64,000 nt of DNA from Psoroptes ovis (GCA_002943765.1 PQWQ01000005.1:1922001-1986000); one strand, 5' to 3'; shown: positions 1 to 13,751, counted from the stretch's first letter. Notes: generated from the letters alone by a model not told the origin. A program made the numbers and translations.

Positions 1-463
1 CTTGTAATTTACTAATTTTTGGCCGTATAAATGGACTTGTTTGACGCCATAAAAATGTTTGAATCGGTAATGGTAATGAATATGATAGATAATCATTTTC
101 ATCATCATCATCATCGTCATCATCTTGTTCATCATTGTCTTCACCATTATCATGATCATTATCTTCATTATTATAATCATTATCATTTTCATCACATTTA
201 TTGTGTTTATTACAATTAATATTCGTTGTATTTGTATTTATTCTTTTCAATTGAATTGAATTATCACAATTATTATTTTGTTGATCATCATCTTGTTGTC
301 GTTGGAGCTGTTTGGGTCGTTTTTTCCCATCAGCTAAATTATTATAATCATCTGAAGATTTATTTTTAAAATTTTTTAATCTTGGCGATGTTATGATACT
401 ATTTCCACCACCTGGGCCGCCGCTGCCAGCACCACTTGAATGTGATGATTTACGTTTTATCAT
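1..463 (-). CDS. Unc80: Protein unc-80 homolog, N-terminal coding exon (partial, runs off window)
   Basis: The exon reads leftwards from an ATG at 463-461 to base 1 without a stop (154 codons). It starts MIKRKSS, passes through a low-complexity Asp/Asn/Gln stretch, and ends LPIQTFLWRQTSPFIRPK. The block LPIQTFLWRQTS.F.RPK is the conserved start of UNC80, the large scaffold of the NALCN sodium leak channel complex in neurons. In vertebrate UNC80 the MVKRKSS start lies close to this block; here about 105 residues of Asn/Asp-rich sequence are inserted, including a run of eight Asp. The rest of this very large protein lies beyond the left edge. Identification rests on the conserved block and the MxKRKSS start; no splice donor is visible inside the window. 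Confidence 0.85.
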   Translation of the reverse strand, partial: MIKRKSSHSSGAGSGGPGGGNSIITSPRLKNFKNKSSDDYNNLADGKKRPKQLQRQQDDDQQNNNCDNSIQLKRINTNTTNINCNKHNKCDENDNDYNNEDNDHDNGEDNDEQDDDDDDDDENDYLSYSLPLPIQTFLWRQTSPFIRPKISKLQ

Positions 464-3400
464 TGTTTCGATTGTTTATTTTGGTTTTGATTATTGGGCT
501 GATTATTTGAAAAATTCAATGATAACGAAGATAATTTTCACATTATATCATTTTAATAATTATCATTTGAATCATCATTGAATTATTATCATAATTGAAC
601 TGAATTTGAATTCATCGAATTTGAACTGATCAAATTATTCAAATGAACGCAAATGAATAAACAAATAAATTGATTGATTTTATATTTGAATGAAATTAAT
701 TTTTTGGCTAAATAATTAACAAATCAATCACATTTTATTTTTGTTGTAACGTCGATTGATGGATTCATTGATCGTTGGATGAATATTTTCGGAGCAGAAA
801 TAAAAAATTGAAATCAAATCAAATTGAAATTCATTTGTCATTATTATCATTTATAAATTCATAAATTTATGAATTTTTTTTTATAAATTTTAAATTATAA
901 ACAAATCAACCAAACACAAACAAATACAAATTAACAAAATACAAGCACATATATAAACAAACAAACAAATATCTGTTGTAGTGATGTCGATGAAATTAAA
1001 CGGGAAAAAATTCACGAAAAAAAAATACATGAATATAAACAGATCAGATCAAAACATCGGTTATAACTCAGAATTTTTTTTTCTCCCGATTTTCGGTTGT
1101 CAATTATTATCATGATCATCATTTGAAAATATTATGCTGATGATGATGATGATGATGTTTGTATAAATGAATGAATGTACGAATTCTTTTAATATATAAT
1201 GTTGATGTCGATGATGTTGATGATAATTGAAATGTATTGATAATAATCGTAACAAATAATAATGATGAACCTAACAAATGAATCCCAAAGTCTACCAACA
1301 ACAATATATTTGTTCGTTTTTTTTTTAGGTTAATTCTTTTAACTAAAAGATATATTGTTTCTTTCTGGTATGTGTGTGTTTGTATTTATTTGGATTCGAT
1401 CATCATATATATCACTAATCACTGACTATATATTTGCATAAATATTAAATGATGTTTATATTGTTATGTTGTGATGATCATCATCATCATCAAATGAAAT
1501 GGTAAATGGTTGTAATAATAATGATATTCTTTTGTGGTTGTCGATGTTTAATTCAAAATTTTTCCATTTTCCATTCTACACATAGAAAAGCATTATTATT
1601 CATTATTAGTTGATGTTCGATTAACCAAAATGCTTTGATATACATTGATCATTCTGATGATGATGATGATAATCGAAGAAGAAAACGATGATGATCGAAG
1701 AAAATAATCCATTTCTATATATCTACGAACAAATCAATGTATTGTTGTTTGAAGACTACCGAAGACATCCATAGCTCGAATCATCGTCGGATAGAAGTGG
1801 TAAATGTTTCTCTAAGAATTCTTTTTTTTCCCGCTATTTCGGTAGATGCTACGAGACAATTCCAGAATTTATTATTGTTATCATTCGCATTCACACAATT
1901 TCACCATTGAATACAGAATTGAACCAGATTTTCGTTGATTTTCGGTTACCACGATTCTCTTGTTTCATTGTGTTCAACATATTAATGTATATAGAAATCA
2001 TTGATGCTCAAAATTGATGTTTTATATTTCGATTATGAAACGAAATGAACTGATATCCATACAAGGAATAATCAAAATTCTTCAATTCTTTGCGCAAATT
2101 TCTTCAATTATTATATATGGATACGACCAGAATTTCCATAGAAAAATCCATTGAATCCATACGGAATTCATTTAGGAATCCATCATTGCATTCAGTTGAT
2201 GGATGCTTTCGATGAATACATGTTTCTATATACTTTGAATTTGAATTTTCTTATTCAAAATTATTAATATCGAATCTCTATTCGGTTTCCAATGCAATAT
2301 AAGCAATTTGCTTTCCGATTCCCCCTTGTTTTATACCCGTTTGATTCGTTTGCCATTCATTTCAGTTAAACAAGACATCATTATCATCAGATGAAGAAGA
2401 CATGATAATTGTTATATGATGTGTCTTTGTCTGTGTATACGTGTGTTCGTTTGTCGGTATGATCGTTTATTTGTCATGAATATTTACCATATTTTTTTCG
2501 ACAAAATAATTTAAACAATTTTCTCATAGAAATTCAATTGAATACAATGTAATTTCTATGGGAATTTTTTTTCTTTTCTCATAATTTCAATTAGTTTCCA
2601 ATTAATGTAATTAAAATTACTTTCAATTATGATTCATATTTTAATGATTCACATTCAGCATCGAAAGGTTATCATCAGGAATTTATAATTGTCTTTAATT
2701 GACTTTAAATTGAATTGAATTAACTTTGATTCTTTGATGATGATGGCTAGCAATTATATGATTTGATAACTTCCGTATTTGTCAAGAATGTATCTGCTTG
2801 TTTGTCCATCATTCACCTTATGGTTCCAATGTTTCATTGTTTCAAATTATTTGAATTCGATTCTTCTTTGAATACATGGAATATGTTTACCACTTCCATT
2901 TGAATTTTATTGTTGTTTTGGCGCTTCCCCCTTTTTTCCAACATAAATAGCAACTATTTAACAATATTTTTTAATCAGTCAACCATATAAAAACAGGAAG
3001 AATAATTTCGGCGAAAAACGATGAAACTAAGAGAGAGCTCCAATGGGAAAATATAAAATTTTGTTCATCAAAACGCCGGTCATTTTTCCCTTAATGCATA
3101 GAAAAACAATGACTTAAAAGACGTAATGATACGTCAACGGCCATGGAATTTTAGTTTCAGCGCAAACGTAAAAATACGTCTTTTTCGGCGGCAAATTCAA
3201 ATCACCGCTACAGTAGATTGACGTGATTTTTTTAAATATATTGTAATGCTTTCTGCTTTCCATTCAAACACATATCTCAAACAAGATTATCTCTAACGAT
3301 TCGGCTGCGCTTGTACACTTTACAATAAATCAATCAATCGAATAAATGATGCATGGACGAATGAAAAAAAAAACAGTAAATAAACAAACAAATGAATGAA

Positions 3401-5749
3401 ACATTTGTCTTTGAAGACTAACACAACGACAACAGTAAGGATTTTTAATAAACTCAAAACGAAAATGTTTTTTTTTCTGTTTTGTTTTAGTCAAAAGTGA
3501 TTCGTGTGTATTTGTATTTGTACGTTTGTTTGAAGTATTCATATTCAAAAACTCTAACACACACACACACACATTCAAATACATGAATAAACTTTTATCT
3601 TAAAAAGTCTTAAGACAATGAGTCGATGATTGTATCAAAATGCTTTGAACGCTTATCGAAAGCTTTTACCTTTTGTCAATTGTAATATCATTTCTCTTCA
3701 AGTAATTGATAATTGTTTTGAATATCTTTGAATGAATATCATTTGGAAATGCACGGATGGAAACAAAATTTGTCCGATAGAAATGGTTACATGCAGCGAA
3801 CGTAGAGAGTCACAGTGCCACAGTGACTGCGATCAGTCAGTGAGTTGATGGGCCTGCTGATCGCAGGGCTGCTGCTGCTGCTGATCTCTTATATTTGTCT
3901 CCGTTGAAAACCTTGTTTCTTGATTATTTCTTATTCAAAAGATTTTTGATTAAAATAAGAGAAAATAATCATTCACATAACAATGATTAAATAATAATGA
4001 TGATGATGATGATGGTGATGGCCCGATGATAATCACATTTGTTAGCATTCGTATATTAATTGTTTATTCATTTATTTATTTTTCATGATCCACATGCTGA
4101 ATGCAATAGCCTTGACTTTCAAATGTGTTTGACCATTCGTAATTTCAAATCATTTTTGATTGTGTTGTTGTCGTACTTTGTGTGTTTGTGTGTGAAAATG
4201 CGTATATTTTGCGCTTAAAATTGTTGATGATTGTTTTTTCGTTTTCCTAATTAAAAAAAAAGAAGATTAACTATAGTTAATTGTAATTAAATCCTTTCGA
4301 AAGTGCTGAAATTCTCAATATATTTCTTCAAATATCAATGTTTAACCCTTTCAAAGAAACAAAAATTATCATTAAATGGTGAGTAATCGAATAAAATCGC
4401 AGTTATCCTGTTGATCATCAGCTGATTATTAGCCATAAACATCTGATCATTTTACAATCATTCATTGATTTTTATTGAAAATCAATCAAAATTCAGCTGA
4501 TCCGTTTATTTCAATGTATGATGAATAATGTAACAATTCAGCGAATCGATACAATGTACTCAATGGTTATGCATCAATGAGTTCATGACTTTTGAATTCA
4601 TATGAAATTGCAATTAAAATTCAATGAATGAATAAATTGACGGTTTGCATTGATTTTGTTGATTGTTTTTCGAGTAATTCCCCAACAAATTCAATGCCAA
4701 ACAATCAAATTTATCGCTTAAATATATCAAATAATATCCACATCATGCCTTTCACGTTTCCTTTGCAATTCATTAACCATTCATTCAAAAAGCAACTGAA
4801 TTACGAAATCACATCCGCATGTGTTGTTTACTTCACTAATCATTTATTTATAAACCATTGTTTATCCAAATACAGTAACACATTGCTATCAGTTCAATCG
4901 TTCAATGAATCATGGTCATAATTTGAAACATTCACTCACTAACAACTCATTCATCACTGGAATATTGTTGCTACAATCATTACACTTTATAATTAATTCA
5001 ACAATTAACTAATTAAATTTGAATTTAAATCAGTGAAATTACGAACAAAAAAAATGACATGAAATGCTTGTCTTCCTGATACAAACACTTGTCACTTGTA
5101 AAACATTTAATTTTCTGGTCGATTCATTGATAATTCAGATAAATGTGAATGATAATAACTAGTTAGAATCATGCAAGACATTTCTCTCTCCGTTTTTTGG
5201 CAAAAATATCTTTGATTTATCACTCTGATATATAAATGTATCCATATGTGTAATATCACCATCGATGATCATTATTTATTCAACCGTTTTTTCCCCATTT
5301 CTATTAATTCATTTACAATTATATATTTGATTATATTCAAAATTTTCAATCCATTTCATAATTTTCATTATCATTTGATGGTATCAATGATATAATAATA
5401 TCAATATTTTTTTTCATGTAAATTTTGCATTAATCGCACATGCAGACTGGTTGTTGATGATCACACCAACCAAACCTTATCAATTGATAATCAATATTTC
5501 AACATTTAAATATCGTTGTTGTAAGTTCAATCGAAATTATTGCAAAATTCATGTTCAAATATCAATTTTTGAAAATATTTTTCTCTTTAATCATTCAATT
5601 TTATTCATTTTCAAAGTTTCCATAGTGATATCAGAGCTTGGCGCTCTCATATGCAAAATCAATCGAATTGAAATTTTATTTTTCGATTTACAAAATTGAA
5701 AATCTATACGATCAATAGTTGATTTAATCTGAATTTATTCGGTAAAAAA
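464..5749. other. AT-rich intergenic stretch between unc80 and Rmdn1
   Basis: No supported gene. This should hold the divergent promoters of unc80 (minus) and Rmdn1 (plus). It contains ATC/GAT microsatellites (for example 1135-1160, 1655-1670, 3995-4020), a CA run near 3558-3575, and an unusually GC-rich patch at 3790-3895 with a perfect hairpin. Short open frames here (for example 4628-4921) have no recognisable family features and composition like the surrounding DNA. Confidence 0.5.
3827..3866. other. Perfect 10-bp inverted repeat (hairpin) in GC-rich patch
   Basis: The arm CTGCGATCAG at 3827-3836 is matched by CTGATCGCAG at 3857-3866, separated by 20 bases. It is followed by a short GCT repeat. 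The patch is much richer in G+C than the flanks. No RNA family was recognised; it could be a structured RNA or a regulatory palindrome. Confidence 0.4.
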
Positions 5750-6532
5750 ATGACCACTATCGAAGATATTGATCGTATGATTGATGATCCACAATCGGAT
5801 CGTTTAAAATTATATGAAAATGTTGAAAAATTATTCAAAGATAATGGTGAAAATAATGTTGAATATTGTTGGCGTTTAGTTTATATTTGTTTGATATTAT
5901 CCGATATGGAGCTGAAAGAAAATCGAAAATCTGAATCTAAAAAATGGGAAGAAAAAGCATATGAATATGCTAAAAAAGCGATTGAATTAGATCCGAAATC
6001 GATGAATGCACATAAATGGTAAATATACTAATATTTGTGATATTGATTAAATTGATCTGATTTAATTTATTTTAAAAAACACCTCAGGTTTTGTGCGGCA
6101 GTTGGCCGTATGGCTCCACATGTTAGCACCAAAGAACGAATCCAAATGGGACATAAATTCAAAGAACATCGTGATATTGCCGTCGATATTGATTCAAATG
6201 ATTCATTAATGCATCATATGTATGGCCGCTGGTGTTGGGAAGTTGCAAATCTTTCGTTTGTCGAACGACAAATTGCTAAAACATTTTTCGGTACACCACC
6301 GACAGCTACATTTGATGAAGCGCTAGAATCATTGAAGAAAGCACATGAACTTCGATCAGATTGGAAAAATAATCATTATTGGATGGCAAAAGTTCTGATA
6401 TCAAAAAAACAATATTCCGATGCAATCAAATGGATTGATGATGGCCTCAAATTACCTTCGATCACTGAAGAAGATGGTGTAGCAGAACAAGAACTGCAAA
6501 CATATGTTAAATCATATGCTAAATATCGTTGA
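5750..6532 (+). CDS. Rmdn1: Regulator of microtubule dynamics protein (RMDN/FAM82 family)
   Basis: There are two exons, 5750-6018 and 6088-6532, joined across a 69-bp GT..AG intron that splits a Trp codon (K-W-F-C-A-A-V-G-R); the product is 237 aa. RMDN proteins are TPR proteins that bind microtubules and affect spindle organisation. The family signature is clear: a TPR-like helix pair ending in KAIELDPKSMNAHKWF, then KERIQMGHKFKEHRDIA, GRWCWEVANLSFVERQIA and the highly conserved FFGTPPTATFDEALESL. The protein lacks an obvious N-terminal membrane anchor and is shorter than human RMDN1 (about 314 aa), so it is closest to the RMDN1/RMDN2 core. The start is the first ATG in frame; the preceding bases are AT-rich leader. 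Confidence 0.9.
6019..6087 (+). other. Rmdn1 intron
   Basis: The intron is 69 bp, with GT at 6019-6020 and AG at 6086-6087. Removing it restores the conserved reading frame across the TPR region. Confidence 0.85.
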
Positions 6533-6928
6533 AAAATGATCATTTGATTGAAATATTCTCATTCAATCGCAGCATTCAATTTAATTCAAATTTGATTGTT
6601 AATCTTTGCTTTTTGTATACAACATAATCCACAGATAAAATATGTTCAATTCCAAATGTTCTGTACTCAATTTAATTTTATATCTTGTTATAATTCAATT
6701 AATAAAACTATAAGCTTAATCAATTCTTTTTTTTTTGAATTAAAATTAATCAATTAAAAATTATATCAATGAATTTGATATTGGGATTAATAGATGGAGT
6801 TTGTATCATATATTATGATAAAAATCACATGATTTTTTATTTAAATTTTGAACAAAATCATCATCATCATCAACAAATGATCTAAATTTAAATGATTTTG
6901 TTTAATTCAATCCCGATCTCATATAATT

Positions 6929-8742
6929 ATGATTAATTCGAGTATGAATTTACAATTAATGATCATCATAATATTCCTTGTTGGATTGTTACATTTATTA
7001 GCGATTCCATTTACAAAAGTTGAAGAATCATTCGGTATTCAATCATGTCATGATTTTTTATTTATTTCCAAACAATTATCTTTGATTGAAAAGTGGTTAA
7101 ATATCGATGAAATTAATGTCCAAAATAGTTCTGTGATTGATTGGGATCATGTACATTATCCAGGCGTTGTACATCGTACATTTTTATTCAATTTTTTACT
7201 ATCAGTGCTTACGAAACCAATACAATTATTGTTTCAATTGATTGATCCTAATAATATTGATCAATATAAATTAAATTTACAAATATCAATACGTTCATCA
7301 CTGTTAATATTGTTTGTATATTCATATGGAAAATTTTTAAAAACAATCAGGAAGATTTACGATGTTAAATCTAAGACTCATGGGAAACAAATGATCATAT
7401 TGATATCGCTATTAACTGTAACACAATTTCATCTATTATTTTATTCATCACGTACATTACCGAATACATATGGTTTAGTTTTGATGTTGCTCGCTTACCG
7501 GTATTGGCTGCAGAAACAATGGTCTAAATTTATATTTTTATTCGCATTTACCGTATTAGTCATACGATTTGAATTGATCATCATATTCTCTTTGATTTGT
7601 TTAATTGAATGTTTTTATTATAAACAATTGCCATTGCTGGACATATTCAAGTATGGTATACCATCCGGTATCATTTCATTGCTGATGACCATTTTATTCG
7701 ATTCTTTCATGTGGAATAAATGGATTTGGCCCGAAGGTATTGTATTATATCATTGATTTACAATTAACTGGATTTTTTTGATTAATTACAATCGATTAAT
7801 TAAATTCAACTCAATTAAGGTGATACAATAATATTCAATATAATTGAAAATAAATCACATTTATGGGGCGTTCAACCATTTCATTGGTATTTTACCAACG
7901 TATTACCGAATATATTTTTTACGACAATCTTTTTATTACCAATTGGATTATTGTTATTGATTTTCTTCAAAAGCAATGAAGATTGTTTTTATCATAAATC
8001 GATATTCATATCGCTAACATTCATATTTGTCTATTCATTCCTACCACATAAAGAATTACGTTTCATCATTTATGTTGTGCCATTGTTCAATGTGATATTT
8101 GCTCATATTATTATCGCCATCAATGATCTATTAAATGACCATGGATTTCAAATGAATTTATTTGATAAAATTAATAAATTCCTACCATTTATTCGGTGTT
8201 TTCGATTGAAAAAATTTATGATGAGAAATTTGAAATATACATTTCAATATGTGATAATTGTTAATTTTATTTTAAATTTAACACTAACACTGATCAAATT
8301 ATTTATATCAAGTTATAATTATCCAGGTGGTTATGCAGTGGCGATGATTAATCAAGATATTATCACTAATTATAATGATTCTGATCAAACAAACATTGGT
8401 GTTTATGTATGTGATTTAGCAGCACAATCTGGTTTCACCCGATTTTTGCAATTATCTTCAGTGCATTATGATAAAGAACCAAAATTTTCGATTGAAAATT
8501 TTTCCAATCATCAACAACAATTATATTTAATTATTGAACCAAAATATTATGATGATATATTCAATTATTCAACACCGACATATCAATCATCGGACGTATT
8601 AAACCAAATTATTGTTGATGATTTAAATTCAAAAACATTCACCTGTCAACCATTACAAAGAGTGATAACATTGAATCATCATCGGCTGCAATTCGAGCCA
8701 ATTCTTAGTCTGTACAAATGTCAATTGCAATCTAAATTGTAA
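6929..8742 (+). CDS. Alg12: Dol-P-Man:Man(7)GlcNAc(2)-PP-Dol alpha-1,6-mannosyltransferase (ALG12)
   Basis: There are two exons, 6929-7736 and 7820-8742, with an 83-bp GT..AG intron splitting a Gly codon (W-P-E-G-D-T-I); the product is 576 aa. ALG12 is a polytopic ER enzyme of the GT22 family. It adds the eighth mannose, in alpha-1,6 linkage, to the lipid-linked oligosaccharide during N-glycan assembly. Evidence is the N-terminal membrane segment followed by the family motif TKVEESF (near residue 30), the luminal HYPGVVHRTF region, many hydrophobic helices, WPEG at the exon junction, and the diagnostic LPHKELRFIIY block (near residue 346). The protein is longer than human ALG12 (488 aa), mostly through extra loops and tail. 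It lies about 400 bp downstream of Rmdn1 on the same strand, and its 3' end converges on the ETS gene (261 bp between stop codons). Confidence 0.92.
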
Positions 8743-9002
8743 TTATTCAATGAATTTACTTGTGAATCGCGTTGAAATATGCTCAGTTTTATTGATTACT
8801 GTATTTTTTAATATAAATAAAATGAATCATGAAAATGGAGTTCCAAAAAAAAAATCTAAATGAGTTATTTGGTGTTGATCAATGTAAAGAAATCGAGGAT
8901 ATATTAATGAATGATAATAACCTCATTGTTTCATATGATGTGTCAAAATGTAATGTTGATAATATTATTCGTAGCTGTCCAAATTCATTTTATAAGATAA
9001 AT

Positions 9003-11470
9003 TCAATTATCAATATAATCATTATCGCCATTATGATTATGATTATTTATTTCACAAATTAATGGCATTGATAATTGTGATTGTGGTGGTGGTGGTGGTG
9101 GTGAGGTTGTTGTTGTTGTTACAGCTGTCATCGTTGATTGTGATGATGAATAATCAAATGATTCCATATTTGTTAATGATTGCTGTGATTGTGGTGGCCT
9201 CCAACCGGTAGCATTTGGTCCAAATTTATATACTAAACGACGGCCAAATACTGGTAATAATACTTGTGATTTATAATAATATCTATAATGGAATGTTCGG
9301 AAATTGAATTGAATTGAATCAAATCATTGAGTTGAAAGCATTTTACCTCATTGCACGGCTCAATTTTTCATAAGTCATTCGTGGATTTTGTTTACGTTCA
9401 CCCCACATTTTTGCTACTTTATCTGATTGAATGAATTTAAAAATGCCATCTTCACGTCTTTCCCATCGTATTAGGCTTGGATTTGTAGCCGGATTTAATA
9501 ATAGATCGCGTATGAATTCCCATAGTTTTCCGTTACCTTTTAATTAGAGTGAATTAAAATTAAATGATTAAAATTGAGTGAGAAACAAATTTTTACAAAA
9601 TTTAATAAGATGCTTACTTCGTGATTTATTATCTTTTTTCGGTGGTCTACCACGACGTCCATTGTTTACATTGTTATTATCATCGATTTGTTCTTCATTT
9701 TCAAAATGATTCATCGGTTGTTGATGATGATGATTCGATGTTATCAATAATTCATCATCAATCAATGATGATGCTGATGATGTCGATGATGATGATGATG
9801 CCGAAATTGATGTCTGTTGTTGATCAATATCTGAATCAACATGATTCAATAGCTGTTGTTGTTGTTGTTGTTGTAGATCATGTTGATGATAATGATTAGT
9901 AATGATGTCATTGTGGTCACCACATTCATTGAAATGATTACGATATAATTCTTGAATATGTTGTTCTTGTAATAATTGCGGATTCAATGTTGATGTATGC
10001 AGATAATAAGAACCGATGACAAATGGCAATTTTTCCGATTGTTGCGTATCGTATTGCATAATATTTTGAGGATCAAATTGATCAGTGATTGATTGTTGAT
10101 GATCAGCGAGATGCGATTTTTGCAAATGTGATTGATTATGATCACTATACGTAGTACTACTTGTATTACTTTCACGATCAGAATCAAATGCTAATTGATA
10201 ATTTAAGATAAAAATGGATTAATTGGACTGATATAAGATTCAAATTTAAATCGCATGCTTACCATGTAAATTCGGATTTAAATCATTAAAAGGATAATTA
10301 TTATTATTATGAAATGAATGATGATGATGATGATGATGATGATTCAACAATGGTTGATGTAACTGATGCAGCTGATGATTAAATAATTCATGATCAGAAT
10401 TTGATTCTAAATTTATTAATGAATCATTATTGGAATACGCGTTGATGATTTGATCCGATTGTTGTTGACAATCATTTAGGATTTGAATATTTGTTGCGTA
10501 ACAATTTTGTTCTTGATCATTATTATGATGATTTTCAATAGAATTATTCGGATAATAATGATTATTATTGCTATGATTAAATTGTTCAATTAATAATTGT
10601 AATGAATTATAAATATGAACACCGAATTCTGGACAAACATCAATGAAATGTTCACGTTTCATTCGACATAATTCATAGCCATTTATTTGATTATTATATA
10701 ATAAATGTGCCAAATCTAAATCTTGAATATTATTTTTCATTGCCCAATAACGGATCCATTCATTCACTTCTGATGTATGCCATTGTTCAGGTGATTTCAT
10801 TGACCATGATGATAATGATGATGATGAACAATATGAATGATTCGTTACAAATGATAATTGCTGTTGATCATTATTAATGCTATAATCTAGTTCCAGGATC
10901 AAGTAATACATTTATTTCATTAATTGACCATCGATTATCATCAATTAACTTACCATCAAGTATACATGGTATACAATCAACAATATTATTATTGTTATTA
11001 TTGCTATCATTTTCATTCGGATGATTAGTGAAATCTTCGATGTGATTGATTGATGATTTTAATGAATTAATCGTTTCGAATTGTTGATGATGGCTGCCAT
11101 CATTATCCACTCTTTGATTCGTAAACGGTGCCATTATTGATGTTGATGAATCTCCATTTGATTGTTGGTGGTCTTGCTGCTGTTCAGTATCATGGTCACA
11201 ATGATAATTCATATATGAATCATTATTATCAATCGCATCTTGATCATTAGGACATAAAATCATCGTCGTCGTCGATGCTGCATTCGATAGGGATGCTGTT
11301 AATGGATTCGTATGGAAGTTGTTCGAAGGATCTTGTTGATTCGAGCATTTGATCGATGTTGATGACGATGACAGTGATGATGGTGGTGATGATCCAATCA
11401 TATCGGCACCATTATTATTATGATTATTCATAAAGAATGGTTCAATTTGATGCATTAATAATGTGGTCAT
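9003..11470 (-). CDS. ETS-domain transcription factor with Pointed (SAM) domain and AT-hook, ESE/ELF3-like
   Basis: Five exons on minus: 11470-10954, 10886-10263, 10190-9618, 9536-9347 and 9282-9003, all with GT..AG introns and matching phases; 727 aa. Exon 2 carries a Pointed/SAM domain (about residues 204-275, from PEQWHTSEVNEWI to NSLQLLIEQF). Exon 3 ends in an AT-hook (GRRGRPPKK, about 558-566). Exons 4-5 encode the ETS domain (about 574-662): GKLWEFIRDLLL, KMWGERKQNPRMTYEKLSRA, MRYYYKS, RRLVYKFGPNATGW. The Tyr-rich recognition-helix residues and both Arg of the Y.KLSRAMRYYY segment are present. Pointed + AT-hook + ETS, together with the LLL and KFG.NA.GW signatures, match the ESE group (ELF3/EHF/ELF5) best; a PDEF-like assignment is less likely. 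Long Ser, Asn, His and Gln tracts separate the domains. It is a nuclear DNA-binding regulator; the 14 kb gene-poor stretch upstream may hold its enhancers. Confidence 0.9.
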
Positions 11471-13751
11471 TGCTTCTTTGTTTTGGTTTTTGTTTTCGTG
11501 CGGACAATCAATTGATTGTTATCTTGGAAATGGGAAAAATTTCATTCAAAAAACAAAATTAATCAAAATTTGTTTGCGAATCGATTGAATGTCAAAATTT
11601 AAATGAAAATTGAAATTTGAATTTTCATCTGTTTCATCGTGATTCAATTGATGGGATTGAACCCGAACATCTTGAACATCCTAATAATCGTGTTACTAAT
11701 CATGTAAATATTTGAAATATGGCAAATTTGCATCAAAACAAAAACAAAAAAAATTCAGGATTGATTGAGGATATCGAAATAAAATATGATGTATTGTATT
11801 CACGAAAATTCATGGTTATTGATTAAATTATTGGTTATTCACCAAAACAATGAGCAATGATTAGTGATATCAATGATCAATGATATCATTTGATGATTAT
11901 GATGGTAATGTGTGCTATTGTATGGTCGATTTCGAATGTTTGCAACAAATGTTCGTAAAGGGGCCAAATCAAATCATTGAATTGATATGAATGGACGAAT
12001 GGACGTTTGGTTAAATCAGACAAACAAAATATTTTCATGACAAATATTATCATTGACATTTACATGGTATCATGGCTGATGCAACCATTTTGCACACACA
12101 CACACGCATAGCCACCGAAAAACAAAACTATACGACAACAACACCGTGCATTACCATTTAACCATTTTACGTATTCAACCATCAATTATCATTTAAAAAT
12201 GTGATCATAGATCACGATTATTTCTTCTGCATTAACAATTTCGATGTTATTATCATCAATAATTGATCACATTGATTCATTTGATAATAAATAAAAATGA
12301 AAATCATCAAATTGCTACCTGTGTCAATCAAACAAACATGGACAACGACAACGAATTGTCCAACGATCCCTTTTTCCCACCCTAAACAACACAACCAGCC
12401 AACCAATATTGATATTGACTGGTTGTTGATCAATCAAATATCCAAAAAAAAAGAAAAAAATCACATCCCATCCATCAAATAGAAATCATATTGCATCTTA
12501 AATATGAACGAAATGAATTTAATTTCTTTAAAATTTAAATGTTTAGAAAATATGTATTTTTACATAAATAAAAAAAAATAAAACAAAAGTAAATAAAACT
12601 GAATAAGAAAATAAATTTTCTTCAAATGATTATTACGCCCATAATTCACGAATTATCATGTGCTCGTGTTCGTGTTCTGGCATGTGAATGATCAATAAAT
12701 CATTGATGAATAATGATGATGATAATCAAGCAACGAATTCAAGAAATTTGTTGAATTTCATTGACATTTCTAAGATTTTTTTTTTTTTTTGCCTAATTTC
12801 TGATGAAGCATCTTCAACGAATGTTATCAATTGAATATGATCAATTGACCAATCGACCAATTGATCAATTGATAATAAATGATCGATATACAAATGATGT
12901 CCAAAAATTGATTAATTCATTAGAAAAATCAATTGTGTATCAATTAATCAAAAAAAAAATCTGATTAGATAAATAATGATTAATTGGAGAAAATGATGGC
13001 GTCTGCCGCCATGAACAAATACTTTTGGCCGAAATATCTTTTATAAATAAACCTGAACAATATCAACAACATCGAAAACAATCATGATTGTTCTAATATA
13101 TAATCCTAAATTGTTTGGGTGTACATTTTCCAAATTAACAATTTGAAGTTTCGGACAACAATCCCTGGAGCAATTTATTCGAATATGTGCGAAACACAAT
13201 ACCAAAGATAAGAAAAACAATTCGAATCAATGATAAATGAATGATAATTCATTATTGAATTGACATGAACAAATTTTTCTGGAGAACAGATGAATGCGAA
13301 ACACCAGTTGACCATCTGTCAATAAACGATATCGATTTACATATGAATATTATAAATATATCGTTACAAGTGATTTATCATTTCAAATCATCTAATTGAA
13401 TCGTTATGATAATTATTCATGATGTTTCAAACGAATAAATGAACAGGAGTGATGATTGCTTGTTAGTCTGAGTATCTAAGTATGTTTGTGTGTTGGCACC
13501 CGAACATATCAGTGTGCCAAAGGCATGCGAATGGCGCAATGGAGTCTTACGATGGAGAGAAATATCAATTTCATCAAAAATATTTCGGTGAACATGAGCA
13601 ACAATAGCAGCAGCAACTAATTCAATCAACAAGAAATCACCAATTCGATGATTATACCGAAAAACTCAACGACAAATGATAAATGAAAATGTAAATTGAC
13701 AAGTAAATTGATTTTTTTTTCAAAAATGATTTCCATGTTTTAATTATCGTT

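Noticed and set aside
31..219. Histidine-rich plus-strand open frame
   Set aside because: It is the antisense shadow of the Asp/Asn-rich repeat in unc80 exon 1; the His run is just CAT repeats.
3020..3220. Possible small transposon with GAAACTAA ends and ACGT-rich interior
   Set aside because: The inverted match is only about 8 bp and no target duplication was found.
4628..4921. 97-codon plus-strand open frame upstream of Rmdn1
   Set aside because: No family motif, no codon pattern distinct from flanking AT-rich DNA, no convincing splice partners.
8829..9062. 77-codon frame between Alg12 and the ETS gene
   Set aside because: It overlaps antisense to the ETS C-terminal exon; its hydrophobic tail is the reverse of an Asn/His-rich segment.
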